Below are positions 7,841 through 16,336 of a stretch of DNA of 64,000 bases, in pieces. Numbering within the stretch: position 1 is the stretch's first letter; every line of letters starts with the position of its first letter. Source of the stretch: JACCWP01 sp963801045. Its GTDB lineage: Bacteria; Actinomycetota; Actinomycetes; Propionibacteriales; Nocardioidaceae. The notes under the pieces are model-generated. The model was not told the origin of the DNA. It did not search any database and saw only the letters and a list, made by a program, of their open reading frames with translations. The DNA lies in NCBI GenBank assembly GCA_963801045.1, contig CAWDDC010000004.1, forward strand, positions 1,674,001 through 1,738,000, in the 5' to 3' direction. A program made the translations under genes and the position numbers.

Positions 7841-8500
7841 ATGCGGCTGACGAAGTACACCCACTCCTGCGTCCGGATCGACGACGGCGAGGCCGGGCTG
7901 GTCGTCGACCCGGGCACGTTCTCGCCCGACGGCGAGCTGGCGTCGGCACTCGACGGCGTGCACGCCGTGCTGGTGACGCACGAGCACCCCGACCACCTCG
8001 ACGTCGACGCGCTCGTCGCGGCAGCCGGTGGCGACGACCTGCTCCGGGTCTGGGCGCCGGCGGCGGTCTGTGACCGGCTGGAGGAGCGCGAGGCGCTGCG
8101 CGGCCGCACGACGGCGGTGGCGTCCGGCGAGTCGTTCGAGGCGGGAGGCCTCGCGGTCGCCGCCTTCGGCGGCCAGCACGCGCTGATCCACACCAGCATC
8201 CCGATGGTGGCCAACCTCGGCTACCTGGTGGCCGGCGCGGTGTACCACCCGGGCGACTCGTTCGTCGTCCCCGAGGTGCCGGTCGAACGGCTGCTGCTGC
8301 CGCTGCACGCACCCTGGTCGAAGGTGGGCGAGGTGCTCGACCACGTGATCGCGGTACGCCCGCGACACGTGCACCAGGTGCACGACGGTCTGCTCAACGA
8401 GCGCGGCCGCGACCTCGTCGCGGGCCACGTCGACCGGGTCGCCACCCGCTACGGCGGGACCTACGCGCCGCTCGAGGCGGGGGAGTCGGTCGAGGTCTGA
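7841..8500 (+). CDS. MBL-fold metallo-hydrolase (UlaG-like)
   Basis: Metallo-beta-lactamase fold protein of 219 residues. The start ATG at 7841 follows the ribosome-binding site GAGGATG and gives MRLTKYTHSC. The metal site motif THEHPDHLD supplies His47, His49, Asp51 and His52; further ligands are probably in FGGQHALIH and VYHPGDSF. The organisation resembles the UlaG/YtnP group of small soluble hydrolases rather than true beta-lactamases. Substrate unknown. Its 3' end overlaps the convergent XdhC-like gene by 40 bp. Confidence 0.85.
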   Translation: MRLTKYTHSCVRIDDGEAGLVVDPGTFSPDGELASALDGVHAVLVTHEHPDHLDVDALVAAAGGDDLLRVWAPAAVCDRLEEREALRGRTTAVASGESFEAGGLAVAAFGGQHALIHTSIPMVANLGYLVAGAVYHPGDSFVVPEVPVERLLLPLHAPWSKVGEVLDHVIAVRPRHVHQVHDGLLNERGRDLVAGHVDRVATRYGGTYAPLEAGESVEV

Positions 8501-9039
8501 CCCTGGCCGACGGGATCGAGGAACCCGCCGGCACGCCCCGCGCGGTCGGCGACCAGGCCGGCCAGCGCCGACAGCGCGATCTCGGGCGGTCTCCGGGACC
8601 CGATGTCGAGGCCGATCGGGCGGTGCACGAGGGCGATCTCCTCGTCACCGGCCCCGAGTCCCTGCATCGCGGCGACGTGCGGACCCACGTGCCGGGGGTT
8701 GCCCATGACCCCCGTCCAGCGGGCGCCGCCGGCGATGGCGGCACGGAGCACGGTCCCGATCTCGTGCCGGTCGTGGTCGGTCACCACGACGTCGGCGTCC
8801 GCGAGCTCGAGGTCGGCCGGGTCCGCCACCACCCGGTCGACGCCGCCATGGAGCCCCTCGGCCCTCGCCGGGTCCGGCTCGACCAGCACGGTCCGCCAGC
8901 CCAGCTGCCGGGCGAACGCCACCAGGTGGGCGGAGACCGGGGAGGCGAAGACCGCGACCAGCAGTGGCGGCGGCTCGGTGGGTTCTGGTCCGCCTCCGTG
9001 GGCGGTGTCGCAGGCCGGGTCGTGCGCAGCGGTGGTCAC
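8461..9039 (-). CDS. XdhC/CoxI-like protein, stand-alone
   Basis: Protein of about 192 residues with the Rossmann-type XdhC domain. The end shows the diagnostic block VMGNPRHVGPHVAAMQGLG ... VHRPIGLDIGSRRPPEIALSALAGLVADR. XdhC proteins normally deliver and protect the molybdenum cofactor of xanthine or CO dehydrogenases. No molybdoenzyme genes lie nearby, and the N-terminal CoxI-type part is not present, so this is a lone XdhC C-terminal domain. The GTG at 9039 (VTTAAHDP) is chosen; a frame from 9072 adds eleven unlikely residues. It overlaps the MBL gene tail to tail. Confidence 0.8.
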   Translation of the reverse strand: MTTAAHDPACDTAHGGGPEPTEPPPLLVAVFASPVSAHLVAFARQLGWRTVLVEPDPARAEGLHGGVDRVVADPADLELADADVVVTDHDRHEIGTVLRAAIAGGARWTGVMGNPRHVGPHVAAMQGLGAGDEEIALVHRPIGLDIGSRRPPEIALSALAGLVADRAGRAGGFLDPVGQGQTSTDSPASSGA

Positions 9040-9092
9040 GGCACCAGCCTGGCACCCGGAACAGCCGCGCACACGGTGGTGTTCGCACCGGG

Positions 9093-10112
9093 GTGAGCTC
9101 TCCCGAGACCCTCCCGCTTTCCGTGCTCGACTTCGTCGGCATCGAGCACGGCGAGCACCCGCACGAGTCCATCGCCGGCGCGGTCCGGATCGCCCAGGCC
9201 GTCGAGCGGGCGGGCTACCGGCGGTACTGGGTCTCCGAGCACCACAACATGAGCAGCCTCGCCTGCAGTGCCCCCGAGATCCTCATCGCGCACGTGGCCG
9301 CGCAGACGTCGAGCATCCGGGTCGGAGCGGCCGGGATCATGCTGCCCAACCACGCCCCGTTCAAGGTCGCGGAGATGTTCCGCACGCTGGTCGCGATGCA
9401 TCCCGGCCGGATCGATCTCGGACTCGGCCGGGCGCCCGGCACCGACCCGCTCACCGCCCACGTGCTGCGCCGCGGGCTGCAGGTCGACGTGGCCGCGGAG
9501 TTCCCCGGCCAGGTCGCCGAGCTGGTCGGCTTTCTTGGCGACGGGTTCCCCGAGGGGCATCCGTACGCGCCGCTGCTGGCCGCGCCCGTTGTCGACGAGC
9601 GGCCGCCGCTGTTCGTGCTGGGGTCCAGCGGGTACGGGACCAAGTTCGCGGCCGTCAACGGGCTCGCGACCGTGTTCGCGCACCACATGAGCCCGGAGCC
9701 GGCGGTCGAGCTGCTCCGCACGTACCGGCGCGAGTTCGACCCGGGTCCCGACGGCGCGGAGCCGTGGTCGGCCATCTCGGTGCTGGCGTTCGCGTCCGAC
9801 GACCCCGCCGACGTCGCCGAGTTCGAGGCGGGCTGGGCGCTCACCATGCAGAACCTGCGCCGCGGCGTCCGGGAGCCGCTGCGACCCGAGCAGGCGCGCG
9901 AGCTGGCCCGCTCGGATGCCTTCCGGCTGCACCGCGAGGCCTCCGACGGGCGGATGGTGACCGGTACGGCTCCCGACGTGGCGGGCCGGCTGGCGGCGCT
10001 GCGGGAGCAGGCACAGGCCGACGAGGTCGTGGTGGTGACGCCGACGCTGGACCGCTCCCGTCGGATTGCCAGTTATGAGGTGATCGCGGATGCATGGCGC
10101 GCCGCCGAGTAA
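9093..10112 (+). CDS. luciferase-like (LLM class) flavin-dependent oxidoreductase
   Basis: TIM-barrel flavin monooxygenase of 339 residues of the MsnO8/luciferase-like group. Features are PLSVLDFVGIEHGEHPHESIAGAVRIAQAVERAGYRRYWVSEHHNM at the start, VGAAGIMLPNHAPFKVAEMFRTLVAMHPGRIDLGLGRAPGTD in the centre and VLGSSGYGTKFAAVNGLATVFAHHM further on. FMN or F420 reduced by a partner would be the cofactor. The start GTG at 9093 is 53 nt from the divergent XdhC start. The last 23 bp overlap the beginning of the PAP2 gene, so the two are probably co-transcribed. Substrate cannot be told. Confidence 0.88.
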   Translation: MSSPETLPLSVLDFVGIEHGEHPHESIAGAVRIAQAVERAGYRRYWVSEHHNMSSLACSAPEILIAHVAAQTSSIRVGAAGIMLPNHAPFKVAEMFRTLVAMHPGRIDLGLGRAPGTDPLTAHVLRRGLQVDVAAEFPGQVAELVGFLGDGFPEGHPYAPLLAAPVVDERPPLFVLGSSGYGTKFAAVNGLATVFAHHMSPEPAVELLRTYRREFDPGPDGAEPWSAISVLAFASDDPADVAEFEAGWALTMQNLRRGVREPLRPEQARELARSDAFRLHREASDGRMVTGTAPDVAGRLAALREQAQADEVVVVTPTLDRSRRIASYEVIADAWRAAE

Positions 10113-11193
10113 TCCGACGGCGGTCGTGGCCCCGTCTCAAGTACGCTCCGATGCCATGGTGTGGCGGGCGTACGGCTTCGCGGTCGCGCTCGCAGCGGCG
10201 ATCTCGGCGACCGCCGTGGTGGTCGCCGTGGTCTACGACCTCCCGCTCCGCGACCCCGACGACGCGGCCGGTCCCACGTACCTCCGGCTCGGCCTGGTGA
10301 TCGCCGCGGCGTTCCTCACCGACGTGCTGCCGCGGTGCATCCGCCGGGCCGACGGCGTCCGAGACCTGTGGGCGAGCTTCCGCCGGGTGGTGCGGGAACG
10401 GTGGCCGCGGCGGCAGGTGGGGTTGGTGATCGTCGGGCTGGGCAGCTGGTACCTCACGTACGTCGCGTTCCGGAACCTGAAGAGCTTCGTTCCGTTCGTC
10501 AATCCCGGGATCGCCGACGACCAGCTGGCCGCGATCGACGAGTTCATCACCTTCGGGAACAACCCCGCCACGGTGCTGCACGACCTGCTCGGCACCGACG
10601 TGGCCGCGCACTTCCTCTCCGCGGTCTACATCGCCTGGATCGCGTTCGTGCCGGTGTCGCTGGCCTGGGCGCTGGTGTGGTCGCGCGACCTCAGGCTCGG
10701 CTCCTGGTACGTCACGGCGATCGCGATCGACTGGGCGCTGGGCGTCGCGACGTACTTCGCCGTTCCCAGCGTGGGACCGATCTACGCCCAGCCCGGAATC
10801 TTCCACGACCTGAGCGACACCGCCGCCGGACGGCTGCAGACGAGCATGTGGGCCGAACGGGCAGACGTCCTCGTGGACCCGTGGGCGACGCATGGCGTGC
10901 AGACGATCGCGGCCTTCGCGTCCCTGCACGTCGGCATCACGGTGACGGCCTGCGTGATCGCGCACCTGGCCGGCCTGCCGGCCCGGCTGCGCTGGTTGCT
11001 CTGGGCGTTCCTCGCGGTGACGGTGCTGTCGACGGTCTACCTCGGCTGGCACTACCTCGTCGACGCGTTCGGCGGGTTCGCGCTCGGCGCCGCGGCCGCG
11101 GTGCTCGGAGCGCTGGTCACCGGCAACGCCGGCCAGCTCCGCCGGCGCTCGCGGGCCGTCGCACCGGCGTCGCCGGTGCGCGTACCCGCCTGA
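10090..11193 (+). CDS. PAP2-superfamily membrane phosphatase/phosphotransferase
   Basis: Integral membrane protein of 367 residues with about six transmembrane segments. The C-terminal part has the PAP2 signature blocks: FASLHVGITVTACVIAHL carries the motif II Ser-x-His, and STVYLGWHYLVDAFGGFALG carries the motif III His. This suggests a lipid phosphatase, or an inositol/glycerol phosphotransferase of the Aur1/Ipt1 type known from actinobacteria. Two start codons are possible: ATG at 10090, overlapping the preceding gene by 23 bp, or ATG at 10156 (MVWRAYGF), which begins closer to the first membrane segment. Confidence 0.82.
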   Translation: MHGAPPSNPTAVVAPSQVRSDAMVWRAYGFAVALAAAISATAVVVAVVYDLPLRDPDDAAGPTYLRLGLVIAAAFLTDVLPRCIRRADGVRDLWASFRRVVRERWPRRQVGLVIVGLGSWYLTYVAFRNLKSFVPFVNPGIADDQLAAIDEFITFGNNPATVLHDLLGTDVAAHFLSAVYIAWIAFVPVSLAWALVWSRDLRLGSWYVTAIAIDWALGVATYFAVPSVGPIYAQPGIFHDLSDTAAGRLQTSMWAERADVLVDPWATHGVQTIAAFASLHVGITVTACVIAHLAGLPARLRWLLWAFLAVTVLSTVYLGWHYLVDAFGGFALGAAAAVLGALVTGNAGQLRRRSRAVAPASPVRVPA

Positions 11194-11301
11194 GGCACCC
11201 CGTCGGGCCGCTGGCGCCTTCATCCTCGGGAGACGATGCCCGGACGCGGCGGGTGGGAGACATTCGAGGCGGACCACGCCGGCCGCCGCGAAAGGATCCA
11301 C

Positions 11302-13146
11302 ATGGACGACTACCCCCCGATCGAGGACCACGGCCTCATCGGCGATCTCCAGACGGCGGCCCTGGTGAGCCGGGACGGCTCGATCGACTGGTTCTGCTGC
11401 CCGCGGTTCGACTCGCCGAGTGTCTTTGCGAGCCTGCTGGACAAGGAGCGCGGCGGGTTCTTCCGGATCGCACCGGCGACCGCGGACTACACGTCCCGGC
11501 AGCTGTACTTCCCCGACTCCGCCATCCTCATCACCCGGTTCATGACCGAGGGCGGCGTCGGCGAGGTCATCGACTTCATGCCGGTCGTCGAGGGCAAGCA
11601 GCCGACCGACCGCCACCGGCTGGTCCGGTTGCTGCGCTGCGTCCGGGGACAGCTGGCGTTCGCCCTCGAGGTGTCGCCACGATTCGACTACGGCCGGGTC
11701 AGGCACGAGACCCACGTGACCGAGCACGGCGCCGTGTTCCGGGCCGACGGGTTGTCGCTCACCCTGCACGCGATCCGCAACCCGGGTGACGAGCGCCTGG
11801 TCAGGATGGAGCACGTCGAGGGCGGCGACGTGCGCGGCCGGCTGGCCCTCTCGGCCGGCCAGGACCGGGGTCTGCTGATCGAGTCGGCTGCCGACGGGCC
11901 TCCGCGCGAGATCCCGGTGGGCGAGGCGGAGCGCCTGCTCGACGACACGGTCGGCTACTGGCGGCGCTGGCTGGCCCGGTCGACGTACACCGGGCGGTGG
12001 CGCGAGGCGCTGCAGCGCTCGGCCATCACGTTGAAGCTGATGACGTACGAGCCGACCGGCGGCATCGTCGCCGCCCCGACCGCCGGGCTCCCGGAGCAGG
12101 TGGGCGGCGAGCGGAACTGGGACTACCGCTACACCTGGGTGCGCGACGGGTCGTTCTCCGTCTACGCCCTGCTCGGGATGGGGTTCACCGAGGAGGCCGC
12201 GGCCTTCTGCGGCTGGCTGCGCGACCGGGTGCAGGAGAAGGTGGGCGGCCAGGGCGGACCGCTGAACATCATGTACCGGGTGGACGGCTCCTCCGACCTC
12301 AAGGAGGAGAGCCTGACCCACTGGGAGGGCTACAAGCGGTCCAGCCCGGTCCGGATCGGCAACGGCGCCATGGACCAGGTGCAGATGGACATCTACGGCG
12401 AGGCGCTGGACAGCATCCACTTCGCCGACCAGCACGGCATCGAGCTCGGCCACCGGGGCTGGCTGGCGCTGCGAGACATCGTGGACTGGCTGGTCGACAA
12501 CTGGGACCAGCCGGGTGAGGGCATCTGGGAGACCCGGGGCGGGAAGAAGGACTTCACGTACGGGCGGGTGATGAGCTGGGTGGCGTTCGACCGCGCGCTG
12601 CGGCTCGCCACTCGGCGCGGGCTGCCCGCTGACCAGGGCGCCTGGATGACCCAGCGCGACGCCATCTACGACCAGGTGATGGACCGGGGCTGGAGCAGCG
12701 AGCGCCACGCGTTCCGGCAGCACTACGACGGCCACGTGCTCGACTCGTCGCTGCTGCGGATGGCGACGGTGGGGTTCATCTCCCCGCACGACCCGCTGTG
12801 GACGTCCACCCTCGAGGCGATGGACGAGGAGCTGGTCACCGACAGCCTCGTCTACCGCTACGACCCGTCGGCGTCACCGGACGGTCTGGCCGGCGACGAG
12901 GGCACGTTCTCGCTGTGCACGTTCAACTACGTGGACGCGCTGGCCCGCGCCGGCAGGCTGGACGAGGCCCGGCTGACGTTCGACAAGATGCTGACCTACG
13001 CCAACCACCTCGGCCTGTACTCCGAGGAGATCGGGCTCACGGGCGAGCAGCTGGGCAACTTCCCGCAGGCGTTCACCCACCTGGCGCTGATCGATGCGGC
13101 GATCACCCTCGACGGCGCGCTCGAGCGTCGGGGCGAGGCCGGCTGA
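11302..13146 (+). CDS. glycoside hydrolase family 15 protein (trehalase/glucoamylase-like)
   Basis: Cytoplasmic GH15 enzyme of 614 residues. The N-terminal domain opens with IEDHGLIGDLQTAALVSRDGSIDWFCCPRFDSPSVFASLLD, as in bacterial GH15 proteins including mycobacterial trehalases. The (alpha/alpha)6 catalytic domain has RNWDYRYTWVRDGSFSVYALLGMGF, GEGIWETRGGKKDFTYG and SEEIGLTGEQLGNFPQAFTH. The Glu residues in the last two blocks are the likely acid/base pair. The start ATG at 11302 follows GAAAGGATC; a longer frame from 11236 lacks a good site. The next genes are a convergent GMC oxidoreductase and a divergent glucose-6-phosphate dehydrogenase, so the enzyme may feed trehalose- or glucan-derived glucose into that route. 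Confidence 0.93.
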   Translation: MDDYPPIEDHGLIGDLQTAALVSRDGSIDWFCCPRFDSPSVFASLLDKERGGFFRIAPATADYTSRQLYFPDSAILITRFMTEGGVGEVIDFMPVVEGKQPTDRHRLVRLLRCVRGQLAFALEVSPRFDYGRVRHETHVTEHGAVFRADGLSLTLHAIRNPGDERLVRMEHVEGGDVRGRLALSAGQDRGLLIESAADGPPREIPVGEAERLLDDTVGYWRRWLARSTYTGRWREALQRSAITLKLMTYEPTGGIVAAPTAGLPEQVGGERNWDYRYTWVRDGSFSVYALLGMGFTEEAAAFCGWLRDRVQEKVGGQGGPLNIMYRVDGSSDLKEESLTHWEGYKRSSPVRIGNGAMDQVQMDIYGEALDSIHFADQHGIELGHRGWLALRDIVDWLVDNWDQPGEGIWETRGGKKDFTYGRVMSWVAFDRALRLATRRGLPADQGAWMTQRDAIYDQVMDRGWSSERHAFRQHYDGHVLDSSLLRMATVGFISPHDPLWTSTLEAMDEELVTDSLVYRYDPSASPDGLAGDEGTFSLCTFNYVDALARAGRLDEARLTFDKMLTYANHLGLYSEEIGLTGEQLGNFPQAFTHLALIDAAITLDGALERRGEAG

Positions 13147-13159
13147 ACGCGGGGGCGGC

Positions 13160-14740
13160 TCAGCCCAGCCGCTCGAGCAGGTGGTCGCCGACCCGCATCG
13201 CGTTGGCCATCGCCGTCAGCGACGGGTTCACGGCGCCGATGCTGGGGAAGATGCTGGTGTCGACGACGTACAGGTTGTCGACGTCGTGGGCGCGACAGTC
13301 CGGGTCCAGCGCACTGGCGGCGGGGTCGGCCCCGAACCGGATCGTGCCGGCCTGGTGGGCGGTCGCCCCGATCGGCATCGCCTTGTGCAGGTACAGGCTG
13401 TGGTCGAGCAGGTGCCGCTTGTGCAGGACGAGGTCGCCGAGCATCCCGTCCAGCTTGTGCCGCAGCCGCCGCACCCCCTCGATGTTGTTCTTGTCGTCGA
13501 GGGCGAGGTGGATGGCACCCTCCTTGTCCAGGGTGACTCGGCTGTCGGCGAGGGGGAGGTCCTCGCCGCAGAGCCAGAAGTCGACGGCGTGCTGGGCGAG
13601 GGTGTCGAACGGCAGCTCGGGGGAGACCTTGCCGGCCCACCTCGGCGCCTCGGCGTGGATCATCACGCCGTCGGACTTGCCGAGCATCTGGATGCCACCC
13701 AGCGGGTAGTCCCAGTCGTCGGCCCCGTGGTACCAGTCGTTCAGCGCGAGCGTCTTCTGGAAGGCCGTCGGGTTCGGCTCCTCGGACACCGCCATCACGG
13801 CCAGGTTGTTGTGCCGCATGTAGTGCCGGCCGACGACGCCCGAGCTGTTGGCAAGGCCGTCGGGGTGCTGGCTCGACGCCGAGCGCAACAGCAAGGCCGC
13901 CGAGTTCACCGCGCCGCACGCCACGACGACGATGTCACCCGAGAACGAGACGACCGAGCCGTCCTGCAGCTCGGTGACGACCTTCGTGACGGTACGACCG
14001 GTGGGGTCGGTCTCCAGCCGCTGCACGTGCGCCTCGGTCAGCATCGTCACGTTGTCGAACCCCAGCGAAGGCTCCACGCAGATCGTCTGGGCGTCGGACT
14101 TGGCGCCGAGCAGGCACGGGAACCCGTCCACCTTGCTGCAGCGGATGCATACGCTGTCCCGCGTCGCCTTGCCGGTCTCGTCCTCGTGCAGCCGGACGCC
14201 GATCGGGAGGTGGAACGGGTGCAGGCCCAGCTTCTCCATGTCGTCGCTGAGCTGCTGGATGCGTGGCTCGTGCGACACCGGGGGATGGGCGTAGTCGGCG
14301 CTGGACGATCCCTCGGTCGGGTCCTCACCGTGCCGTCCGTGCACCTGGTAGAGGTGCTCCGCCTCGGTGTAGTACGGCTCGAGGTCGCCGTAGTCGATCG
14401 GCCAGGCGGGTGAGATGCCCCCGTAGTGGGTGATCTCGCCGAAGTCCTCCGGGCGCAAGCGGAACAGGGCGGCGCCGTAGAACTTGGTGTTCCCCCCGAC
14501 GTAGTAGTTCACCTCTGGCTGGAACTCGTGGCCGTGCGCGTCGTACCACTGCTCCTTGGCCAGGTACTTGCCGCGCACGAAGACGGCCTCGGTGCTCCAG
14601 TTGTCCAGCTCGCGAGGCAGGAACGGCCCGCGCTCGAGCCACAGGACCTGTTTGCCGCTCGCGGCCAGCCGGTGGCCGAGGGTCCCGCCGCCCGCCCCGG
14701 TGCCGATGATCACGACGTCGTAGTGCCGATCGTCCACCAT
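13160..14740 (-). CDS. GMC-family FAD oxidoreductase
   Basis: Glucose-methanol-choline family flavoenzyme of 526 residues. The FAD-binding motif is GTGAGGGTLGHRLA (13-26), with LWLERG at the end of beta-2. The substrate domain has VNYYVGGNTKFYGAALFRLRPEDFG, the GMC block near the active site. The C-terminus has HQAGTIRFG and VDTSIFPSIGAVNPSLTAMANAMRVGDHL, which supply the catalytic His/Asn pair and the second flavin contact. Four cysteines in CIRCSKVDGFPC are unusual and could bind metal or form disulfides. The ATG at 14740 has an ideal ribosome-binding site (AGGAGG). Convergent with GH15 (13 bp apart) and divergent from zwf. The substrate is probably a sugar or alcohol; this is inference. 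Confidence 0.9.
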   Translation of the reverse strand: MVDDRHYDVVIIGTGAGGGTLGHRLAASGKQVLWLERGPFLPRELDNWSTEAVFVRGKYLAKEQWYDAHGHEFQPEVNYYVGGNTKFYGAALFRLRPEDFGEITHYGGISPAWPIDYGDLEPYYTEAEHLYQVHGRHGEDPTEGSSSADYAHPPVSHEPRIQQLSDDMEKLGLHPFHLPIGVRLHEDETGKATRDSVCIRCSKVDGFPCLLGAKSDAQTICVEPSLGFDNVTMLTEAHVQRLETDPTGRTVTKVVTELQDGSVVSFSGDIVVVACGAVNSAALLLRSASSQHPDGLANSSGVVGRHYMRHNNLAVMAVSEEPNPTAFQKTLALNDWYHGADDWDYPLGGIQMLGKSDGVMIHAEAPRWAGKVSPELPFDTLAQHAVDFWLCGEDLPLADSRVTLDKEGAIHLALDDKNNIEGVRRLRHKLDGMLGDLVLHKRHLLDHSLYLHKAMPIGATAHQAGTIRFGADPAASALDPDCRAHDVDNLYVVDTSIFPSIGAVNPSLTAMANAMRVGDHLLERLG

Positions 14741-14865
14741 GCTGACCTCCTGTCCTCCCAGCGTCACCGGCTCGGCGGCCGCCGCCATCATCCGTGGCGG
14801 GTGAGGTACCGGGGCACCGACGGGAGTTGGGTACCGATTGAGCGCACCCGCGGACGGGAGAACCC

Positions 14866-16314
14866 ATGACAGCGACAGTCGAGGCAACGCCGGTCCACTG
14901 GTCGGCGACGGACGAGTCGAAGCAACACCCTGCCGACGTGTTCGTCATCTTCGGGATCACGGGGGACCTCGCACGCGTCATGACCTTCCGATCGCTCTAC
15001 CGACTCGAGCGGCAGGGTCTGCTGAGCTGCCCGATCGTCGGCGTCGCCGGCGACGACTGGTCGATGGAGCAGCTGGTCAGGCGCGCTCACGACTCGATCA
15101 TCGGCACCGGCGAGGAGCTCGACCCGGAGGTGTTCGCGCGGTTCACCGACAGGCTGTCGTACGTCCAGGGCGACTTCGCCGACGCGGACACCTACGGCCG
15201 CGTGGGCGCGGCGATCAAGGGGGCAGAGCACCCCGTCTACTACCTCGAGATACCACCGTTCCTTTTCGGCGCGGTGGTGAAGGGGCTCGCCGACGCGAGC
15301 CTGACGTCCGGCTGCAGGATCGTCGTGGAGAAGCCGTTCGGGCACGACCGGGCGTCGGCGGCCGCGCTCGCTGCCGACCTGCACCAGTACGTCGACGAGT
15401 CGCAGCTGTGCCGCATCGACCACTACCTGGGCAAGATGGGGTTCGAGGAGATCCTCTACCTCCGCTTCGCGAACACCATGCTCGAACCGATCTGGAACCG
15501 GAACTACGTCGAGTGTGTCGAGATCACCATGGCCGAATCGTTCGGCGTGGAGGACCGCGGTCACTTCTACGACCCGGTGGGCGCGCTGCGCGACGTCGTG
15601 GTCAACCACCTGATGCAGGTGGTCGCCGCCGCGGCGATCGAGCCGCCCTCCGGCCGCGACGCGACGGCCCTCACCGACGCCCAGGTGAGTCTGTTCCGGT
15701 CCGTTCGCGAGGCGGATCCGGATAACTACGTCCGCGGTCAGCACGACGGCTACCTCGACATCGACGGCGTCGCGCCCGGATCGACGACCGAGACCTACGT
15801 CGCTCTGCGCCTGGACATAGACAACTGGCGCTGGGCAGGCGTCCCGTTCTTCATCCGTGCCGGCAAGTGCCTGCCGGTCACCCAGACCGAGCTCCGCATC
15901 GTCTTCAAGCGGCCGCCGCCCATCGACTTCGGCTTCGGGCGCGACCCCGAGCGCCCGGGCCGGCGGGACCAGTTCGTGGTCAAGCTCGACCCGGCGACGG
16001 GAGTGCGGCTCCGGGTGGACGCGCGGCGTGCCGACTCCACCAGCCCCGAGGCGATCACGCTGGACATGGAGTTCGCCGACGAGGGCGGCGAGGGGCAGAC
16101 GCCCTACGAGGTGCTGCTGTACGCCGCGCTGACCGGTGACAGGACGCGGTTCAAGCCCCAGGACGTCGTCGAGGAGAACTGGCGGGTGATGCAGCCGCTG
16201 CTGGACGCCCCTCCCACCGTGCACCCTTACGCGCCGGGGTCCTGGGGTCCGGCGGCCGCGGACCGGCTGGTGGTCGAGCACGGCGGCTGGCACGGTCCCT
16301 GGGTGACCGACTGA
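14866..16314 (+). CDS. zwf: glucose-6-phosphate dehydrogenase (divergent paralogue)
   Basis: NADP-dependent oxidation of glucose 6-phosphate, entry to the pentose phosphate pathway. Of 482 residues, the nucleotide-binding motif reads GITGDLARVMT at 30-40, where classical enzymes have GASGDLAKRKL. The substrate block VVEKPFGHD is at 153-161 and the active site CRIDHYLGK at 182-190, followed by MGFEEIL instead of the usual E-x-V-Q-N-I-L. ATPs of the C-terminal domain (WAGVPFFIRAGKCLPVTQTEL) are conserved. The departures suggest a second, stress-linked Zwf rather than the housekeeping enzyme. It has its own upstream region and is divergent from GMC, and the antiporter gene converges on it 22 bp after its stop. 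Confidence 0.9.
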   Translation: MTATVEATPVHWSATDESKQHPADVFVIFGITGDLARVMTFRSLYRLERQGLLSCPIVGVAGDDWSMEQLVRRAHDSIIGTGEELDPEVFARFTDRLSYVQGDFADADTYGRVGAAIKGAEHPVYYLEIPPFLFGAVVKGLADASLTSGCRIVVEKPFGHDRASAAALAADLHQYVDESQLCRIDHYLGKMGFEEILYLRFANTMLEPIWNRNYVECVEITMAESFGVEDRGHFYDPVGALRDVVVNHLMQVVAAAAIEPPSGRDATALTDAQVSLFRSVREADPDNYVRGQHDGYLDIDGVAPGSTTETYVALRLDIDNWRWAGVPFFIRAGKCLPVTQTELRIVFKRPPPIDFGFGRDPERPGRRDQFVVKLDPATGVRLRVDARRADSTSPEAITLDMEFADEGGEGQTPYEVLLYAALTGDRTRFKPQDVVEENWRVMQPLLDAPPTVHPYAPGSWGPAAADRLVVEHGGWHGPWVTD

Positions 16315-16336
16315 CGAACCGACCGTGGCGACGGCC

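Noticed and set aside
9841..12789. Long minus-strand frame (982 codons) opposite PAP2 and GH15
   Set aside because: Shadow of the plus-strand genes. No domain or signal is visible and the composition is abnormal.
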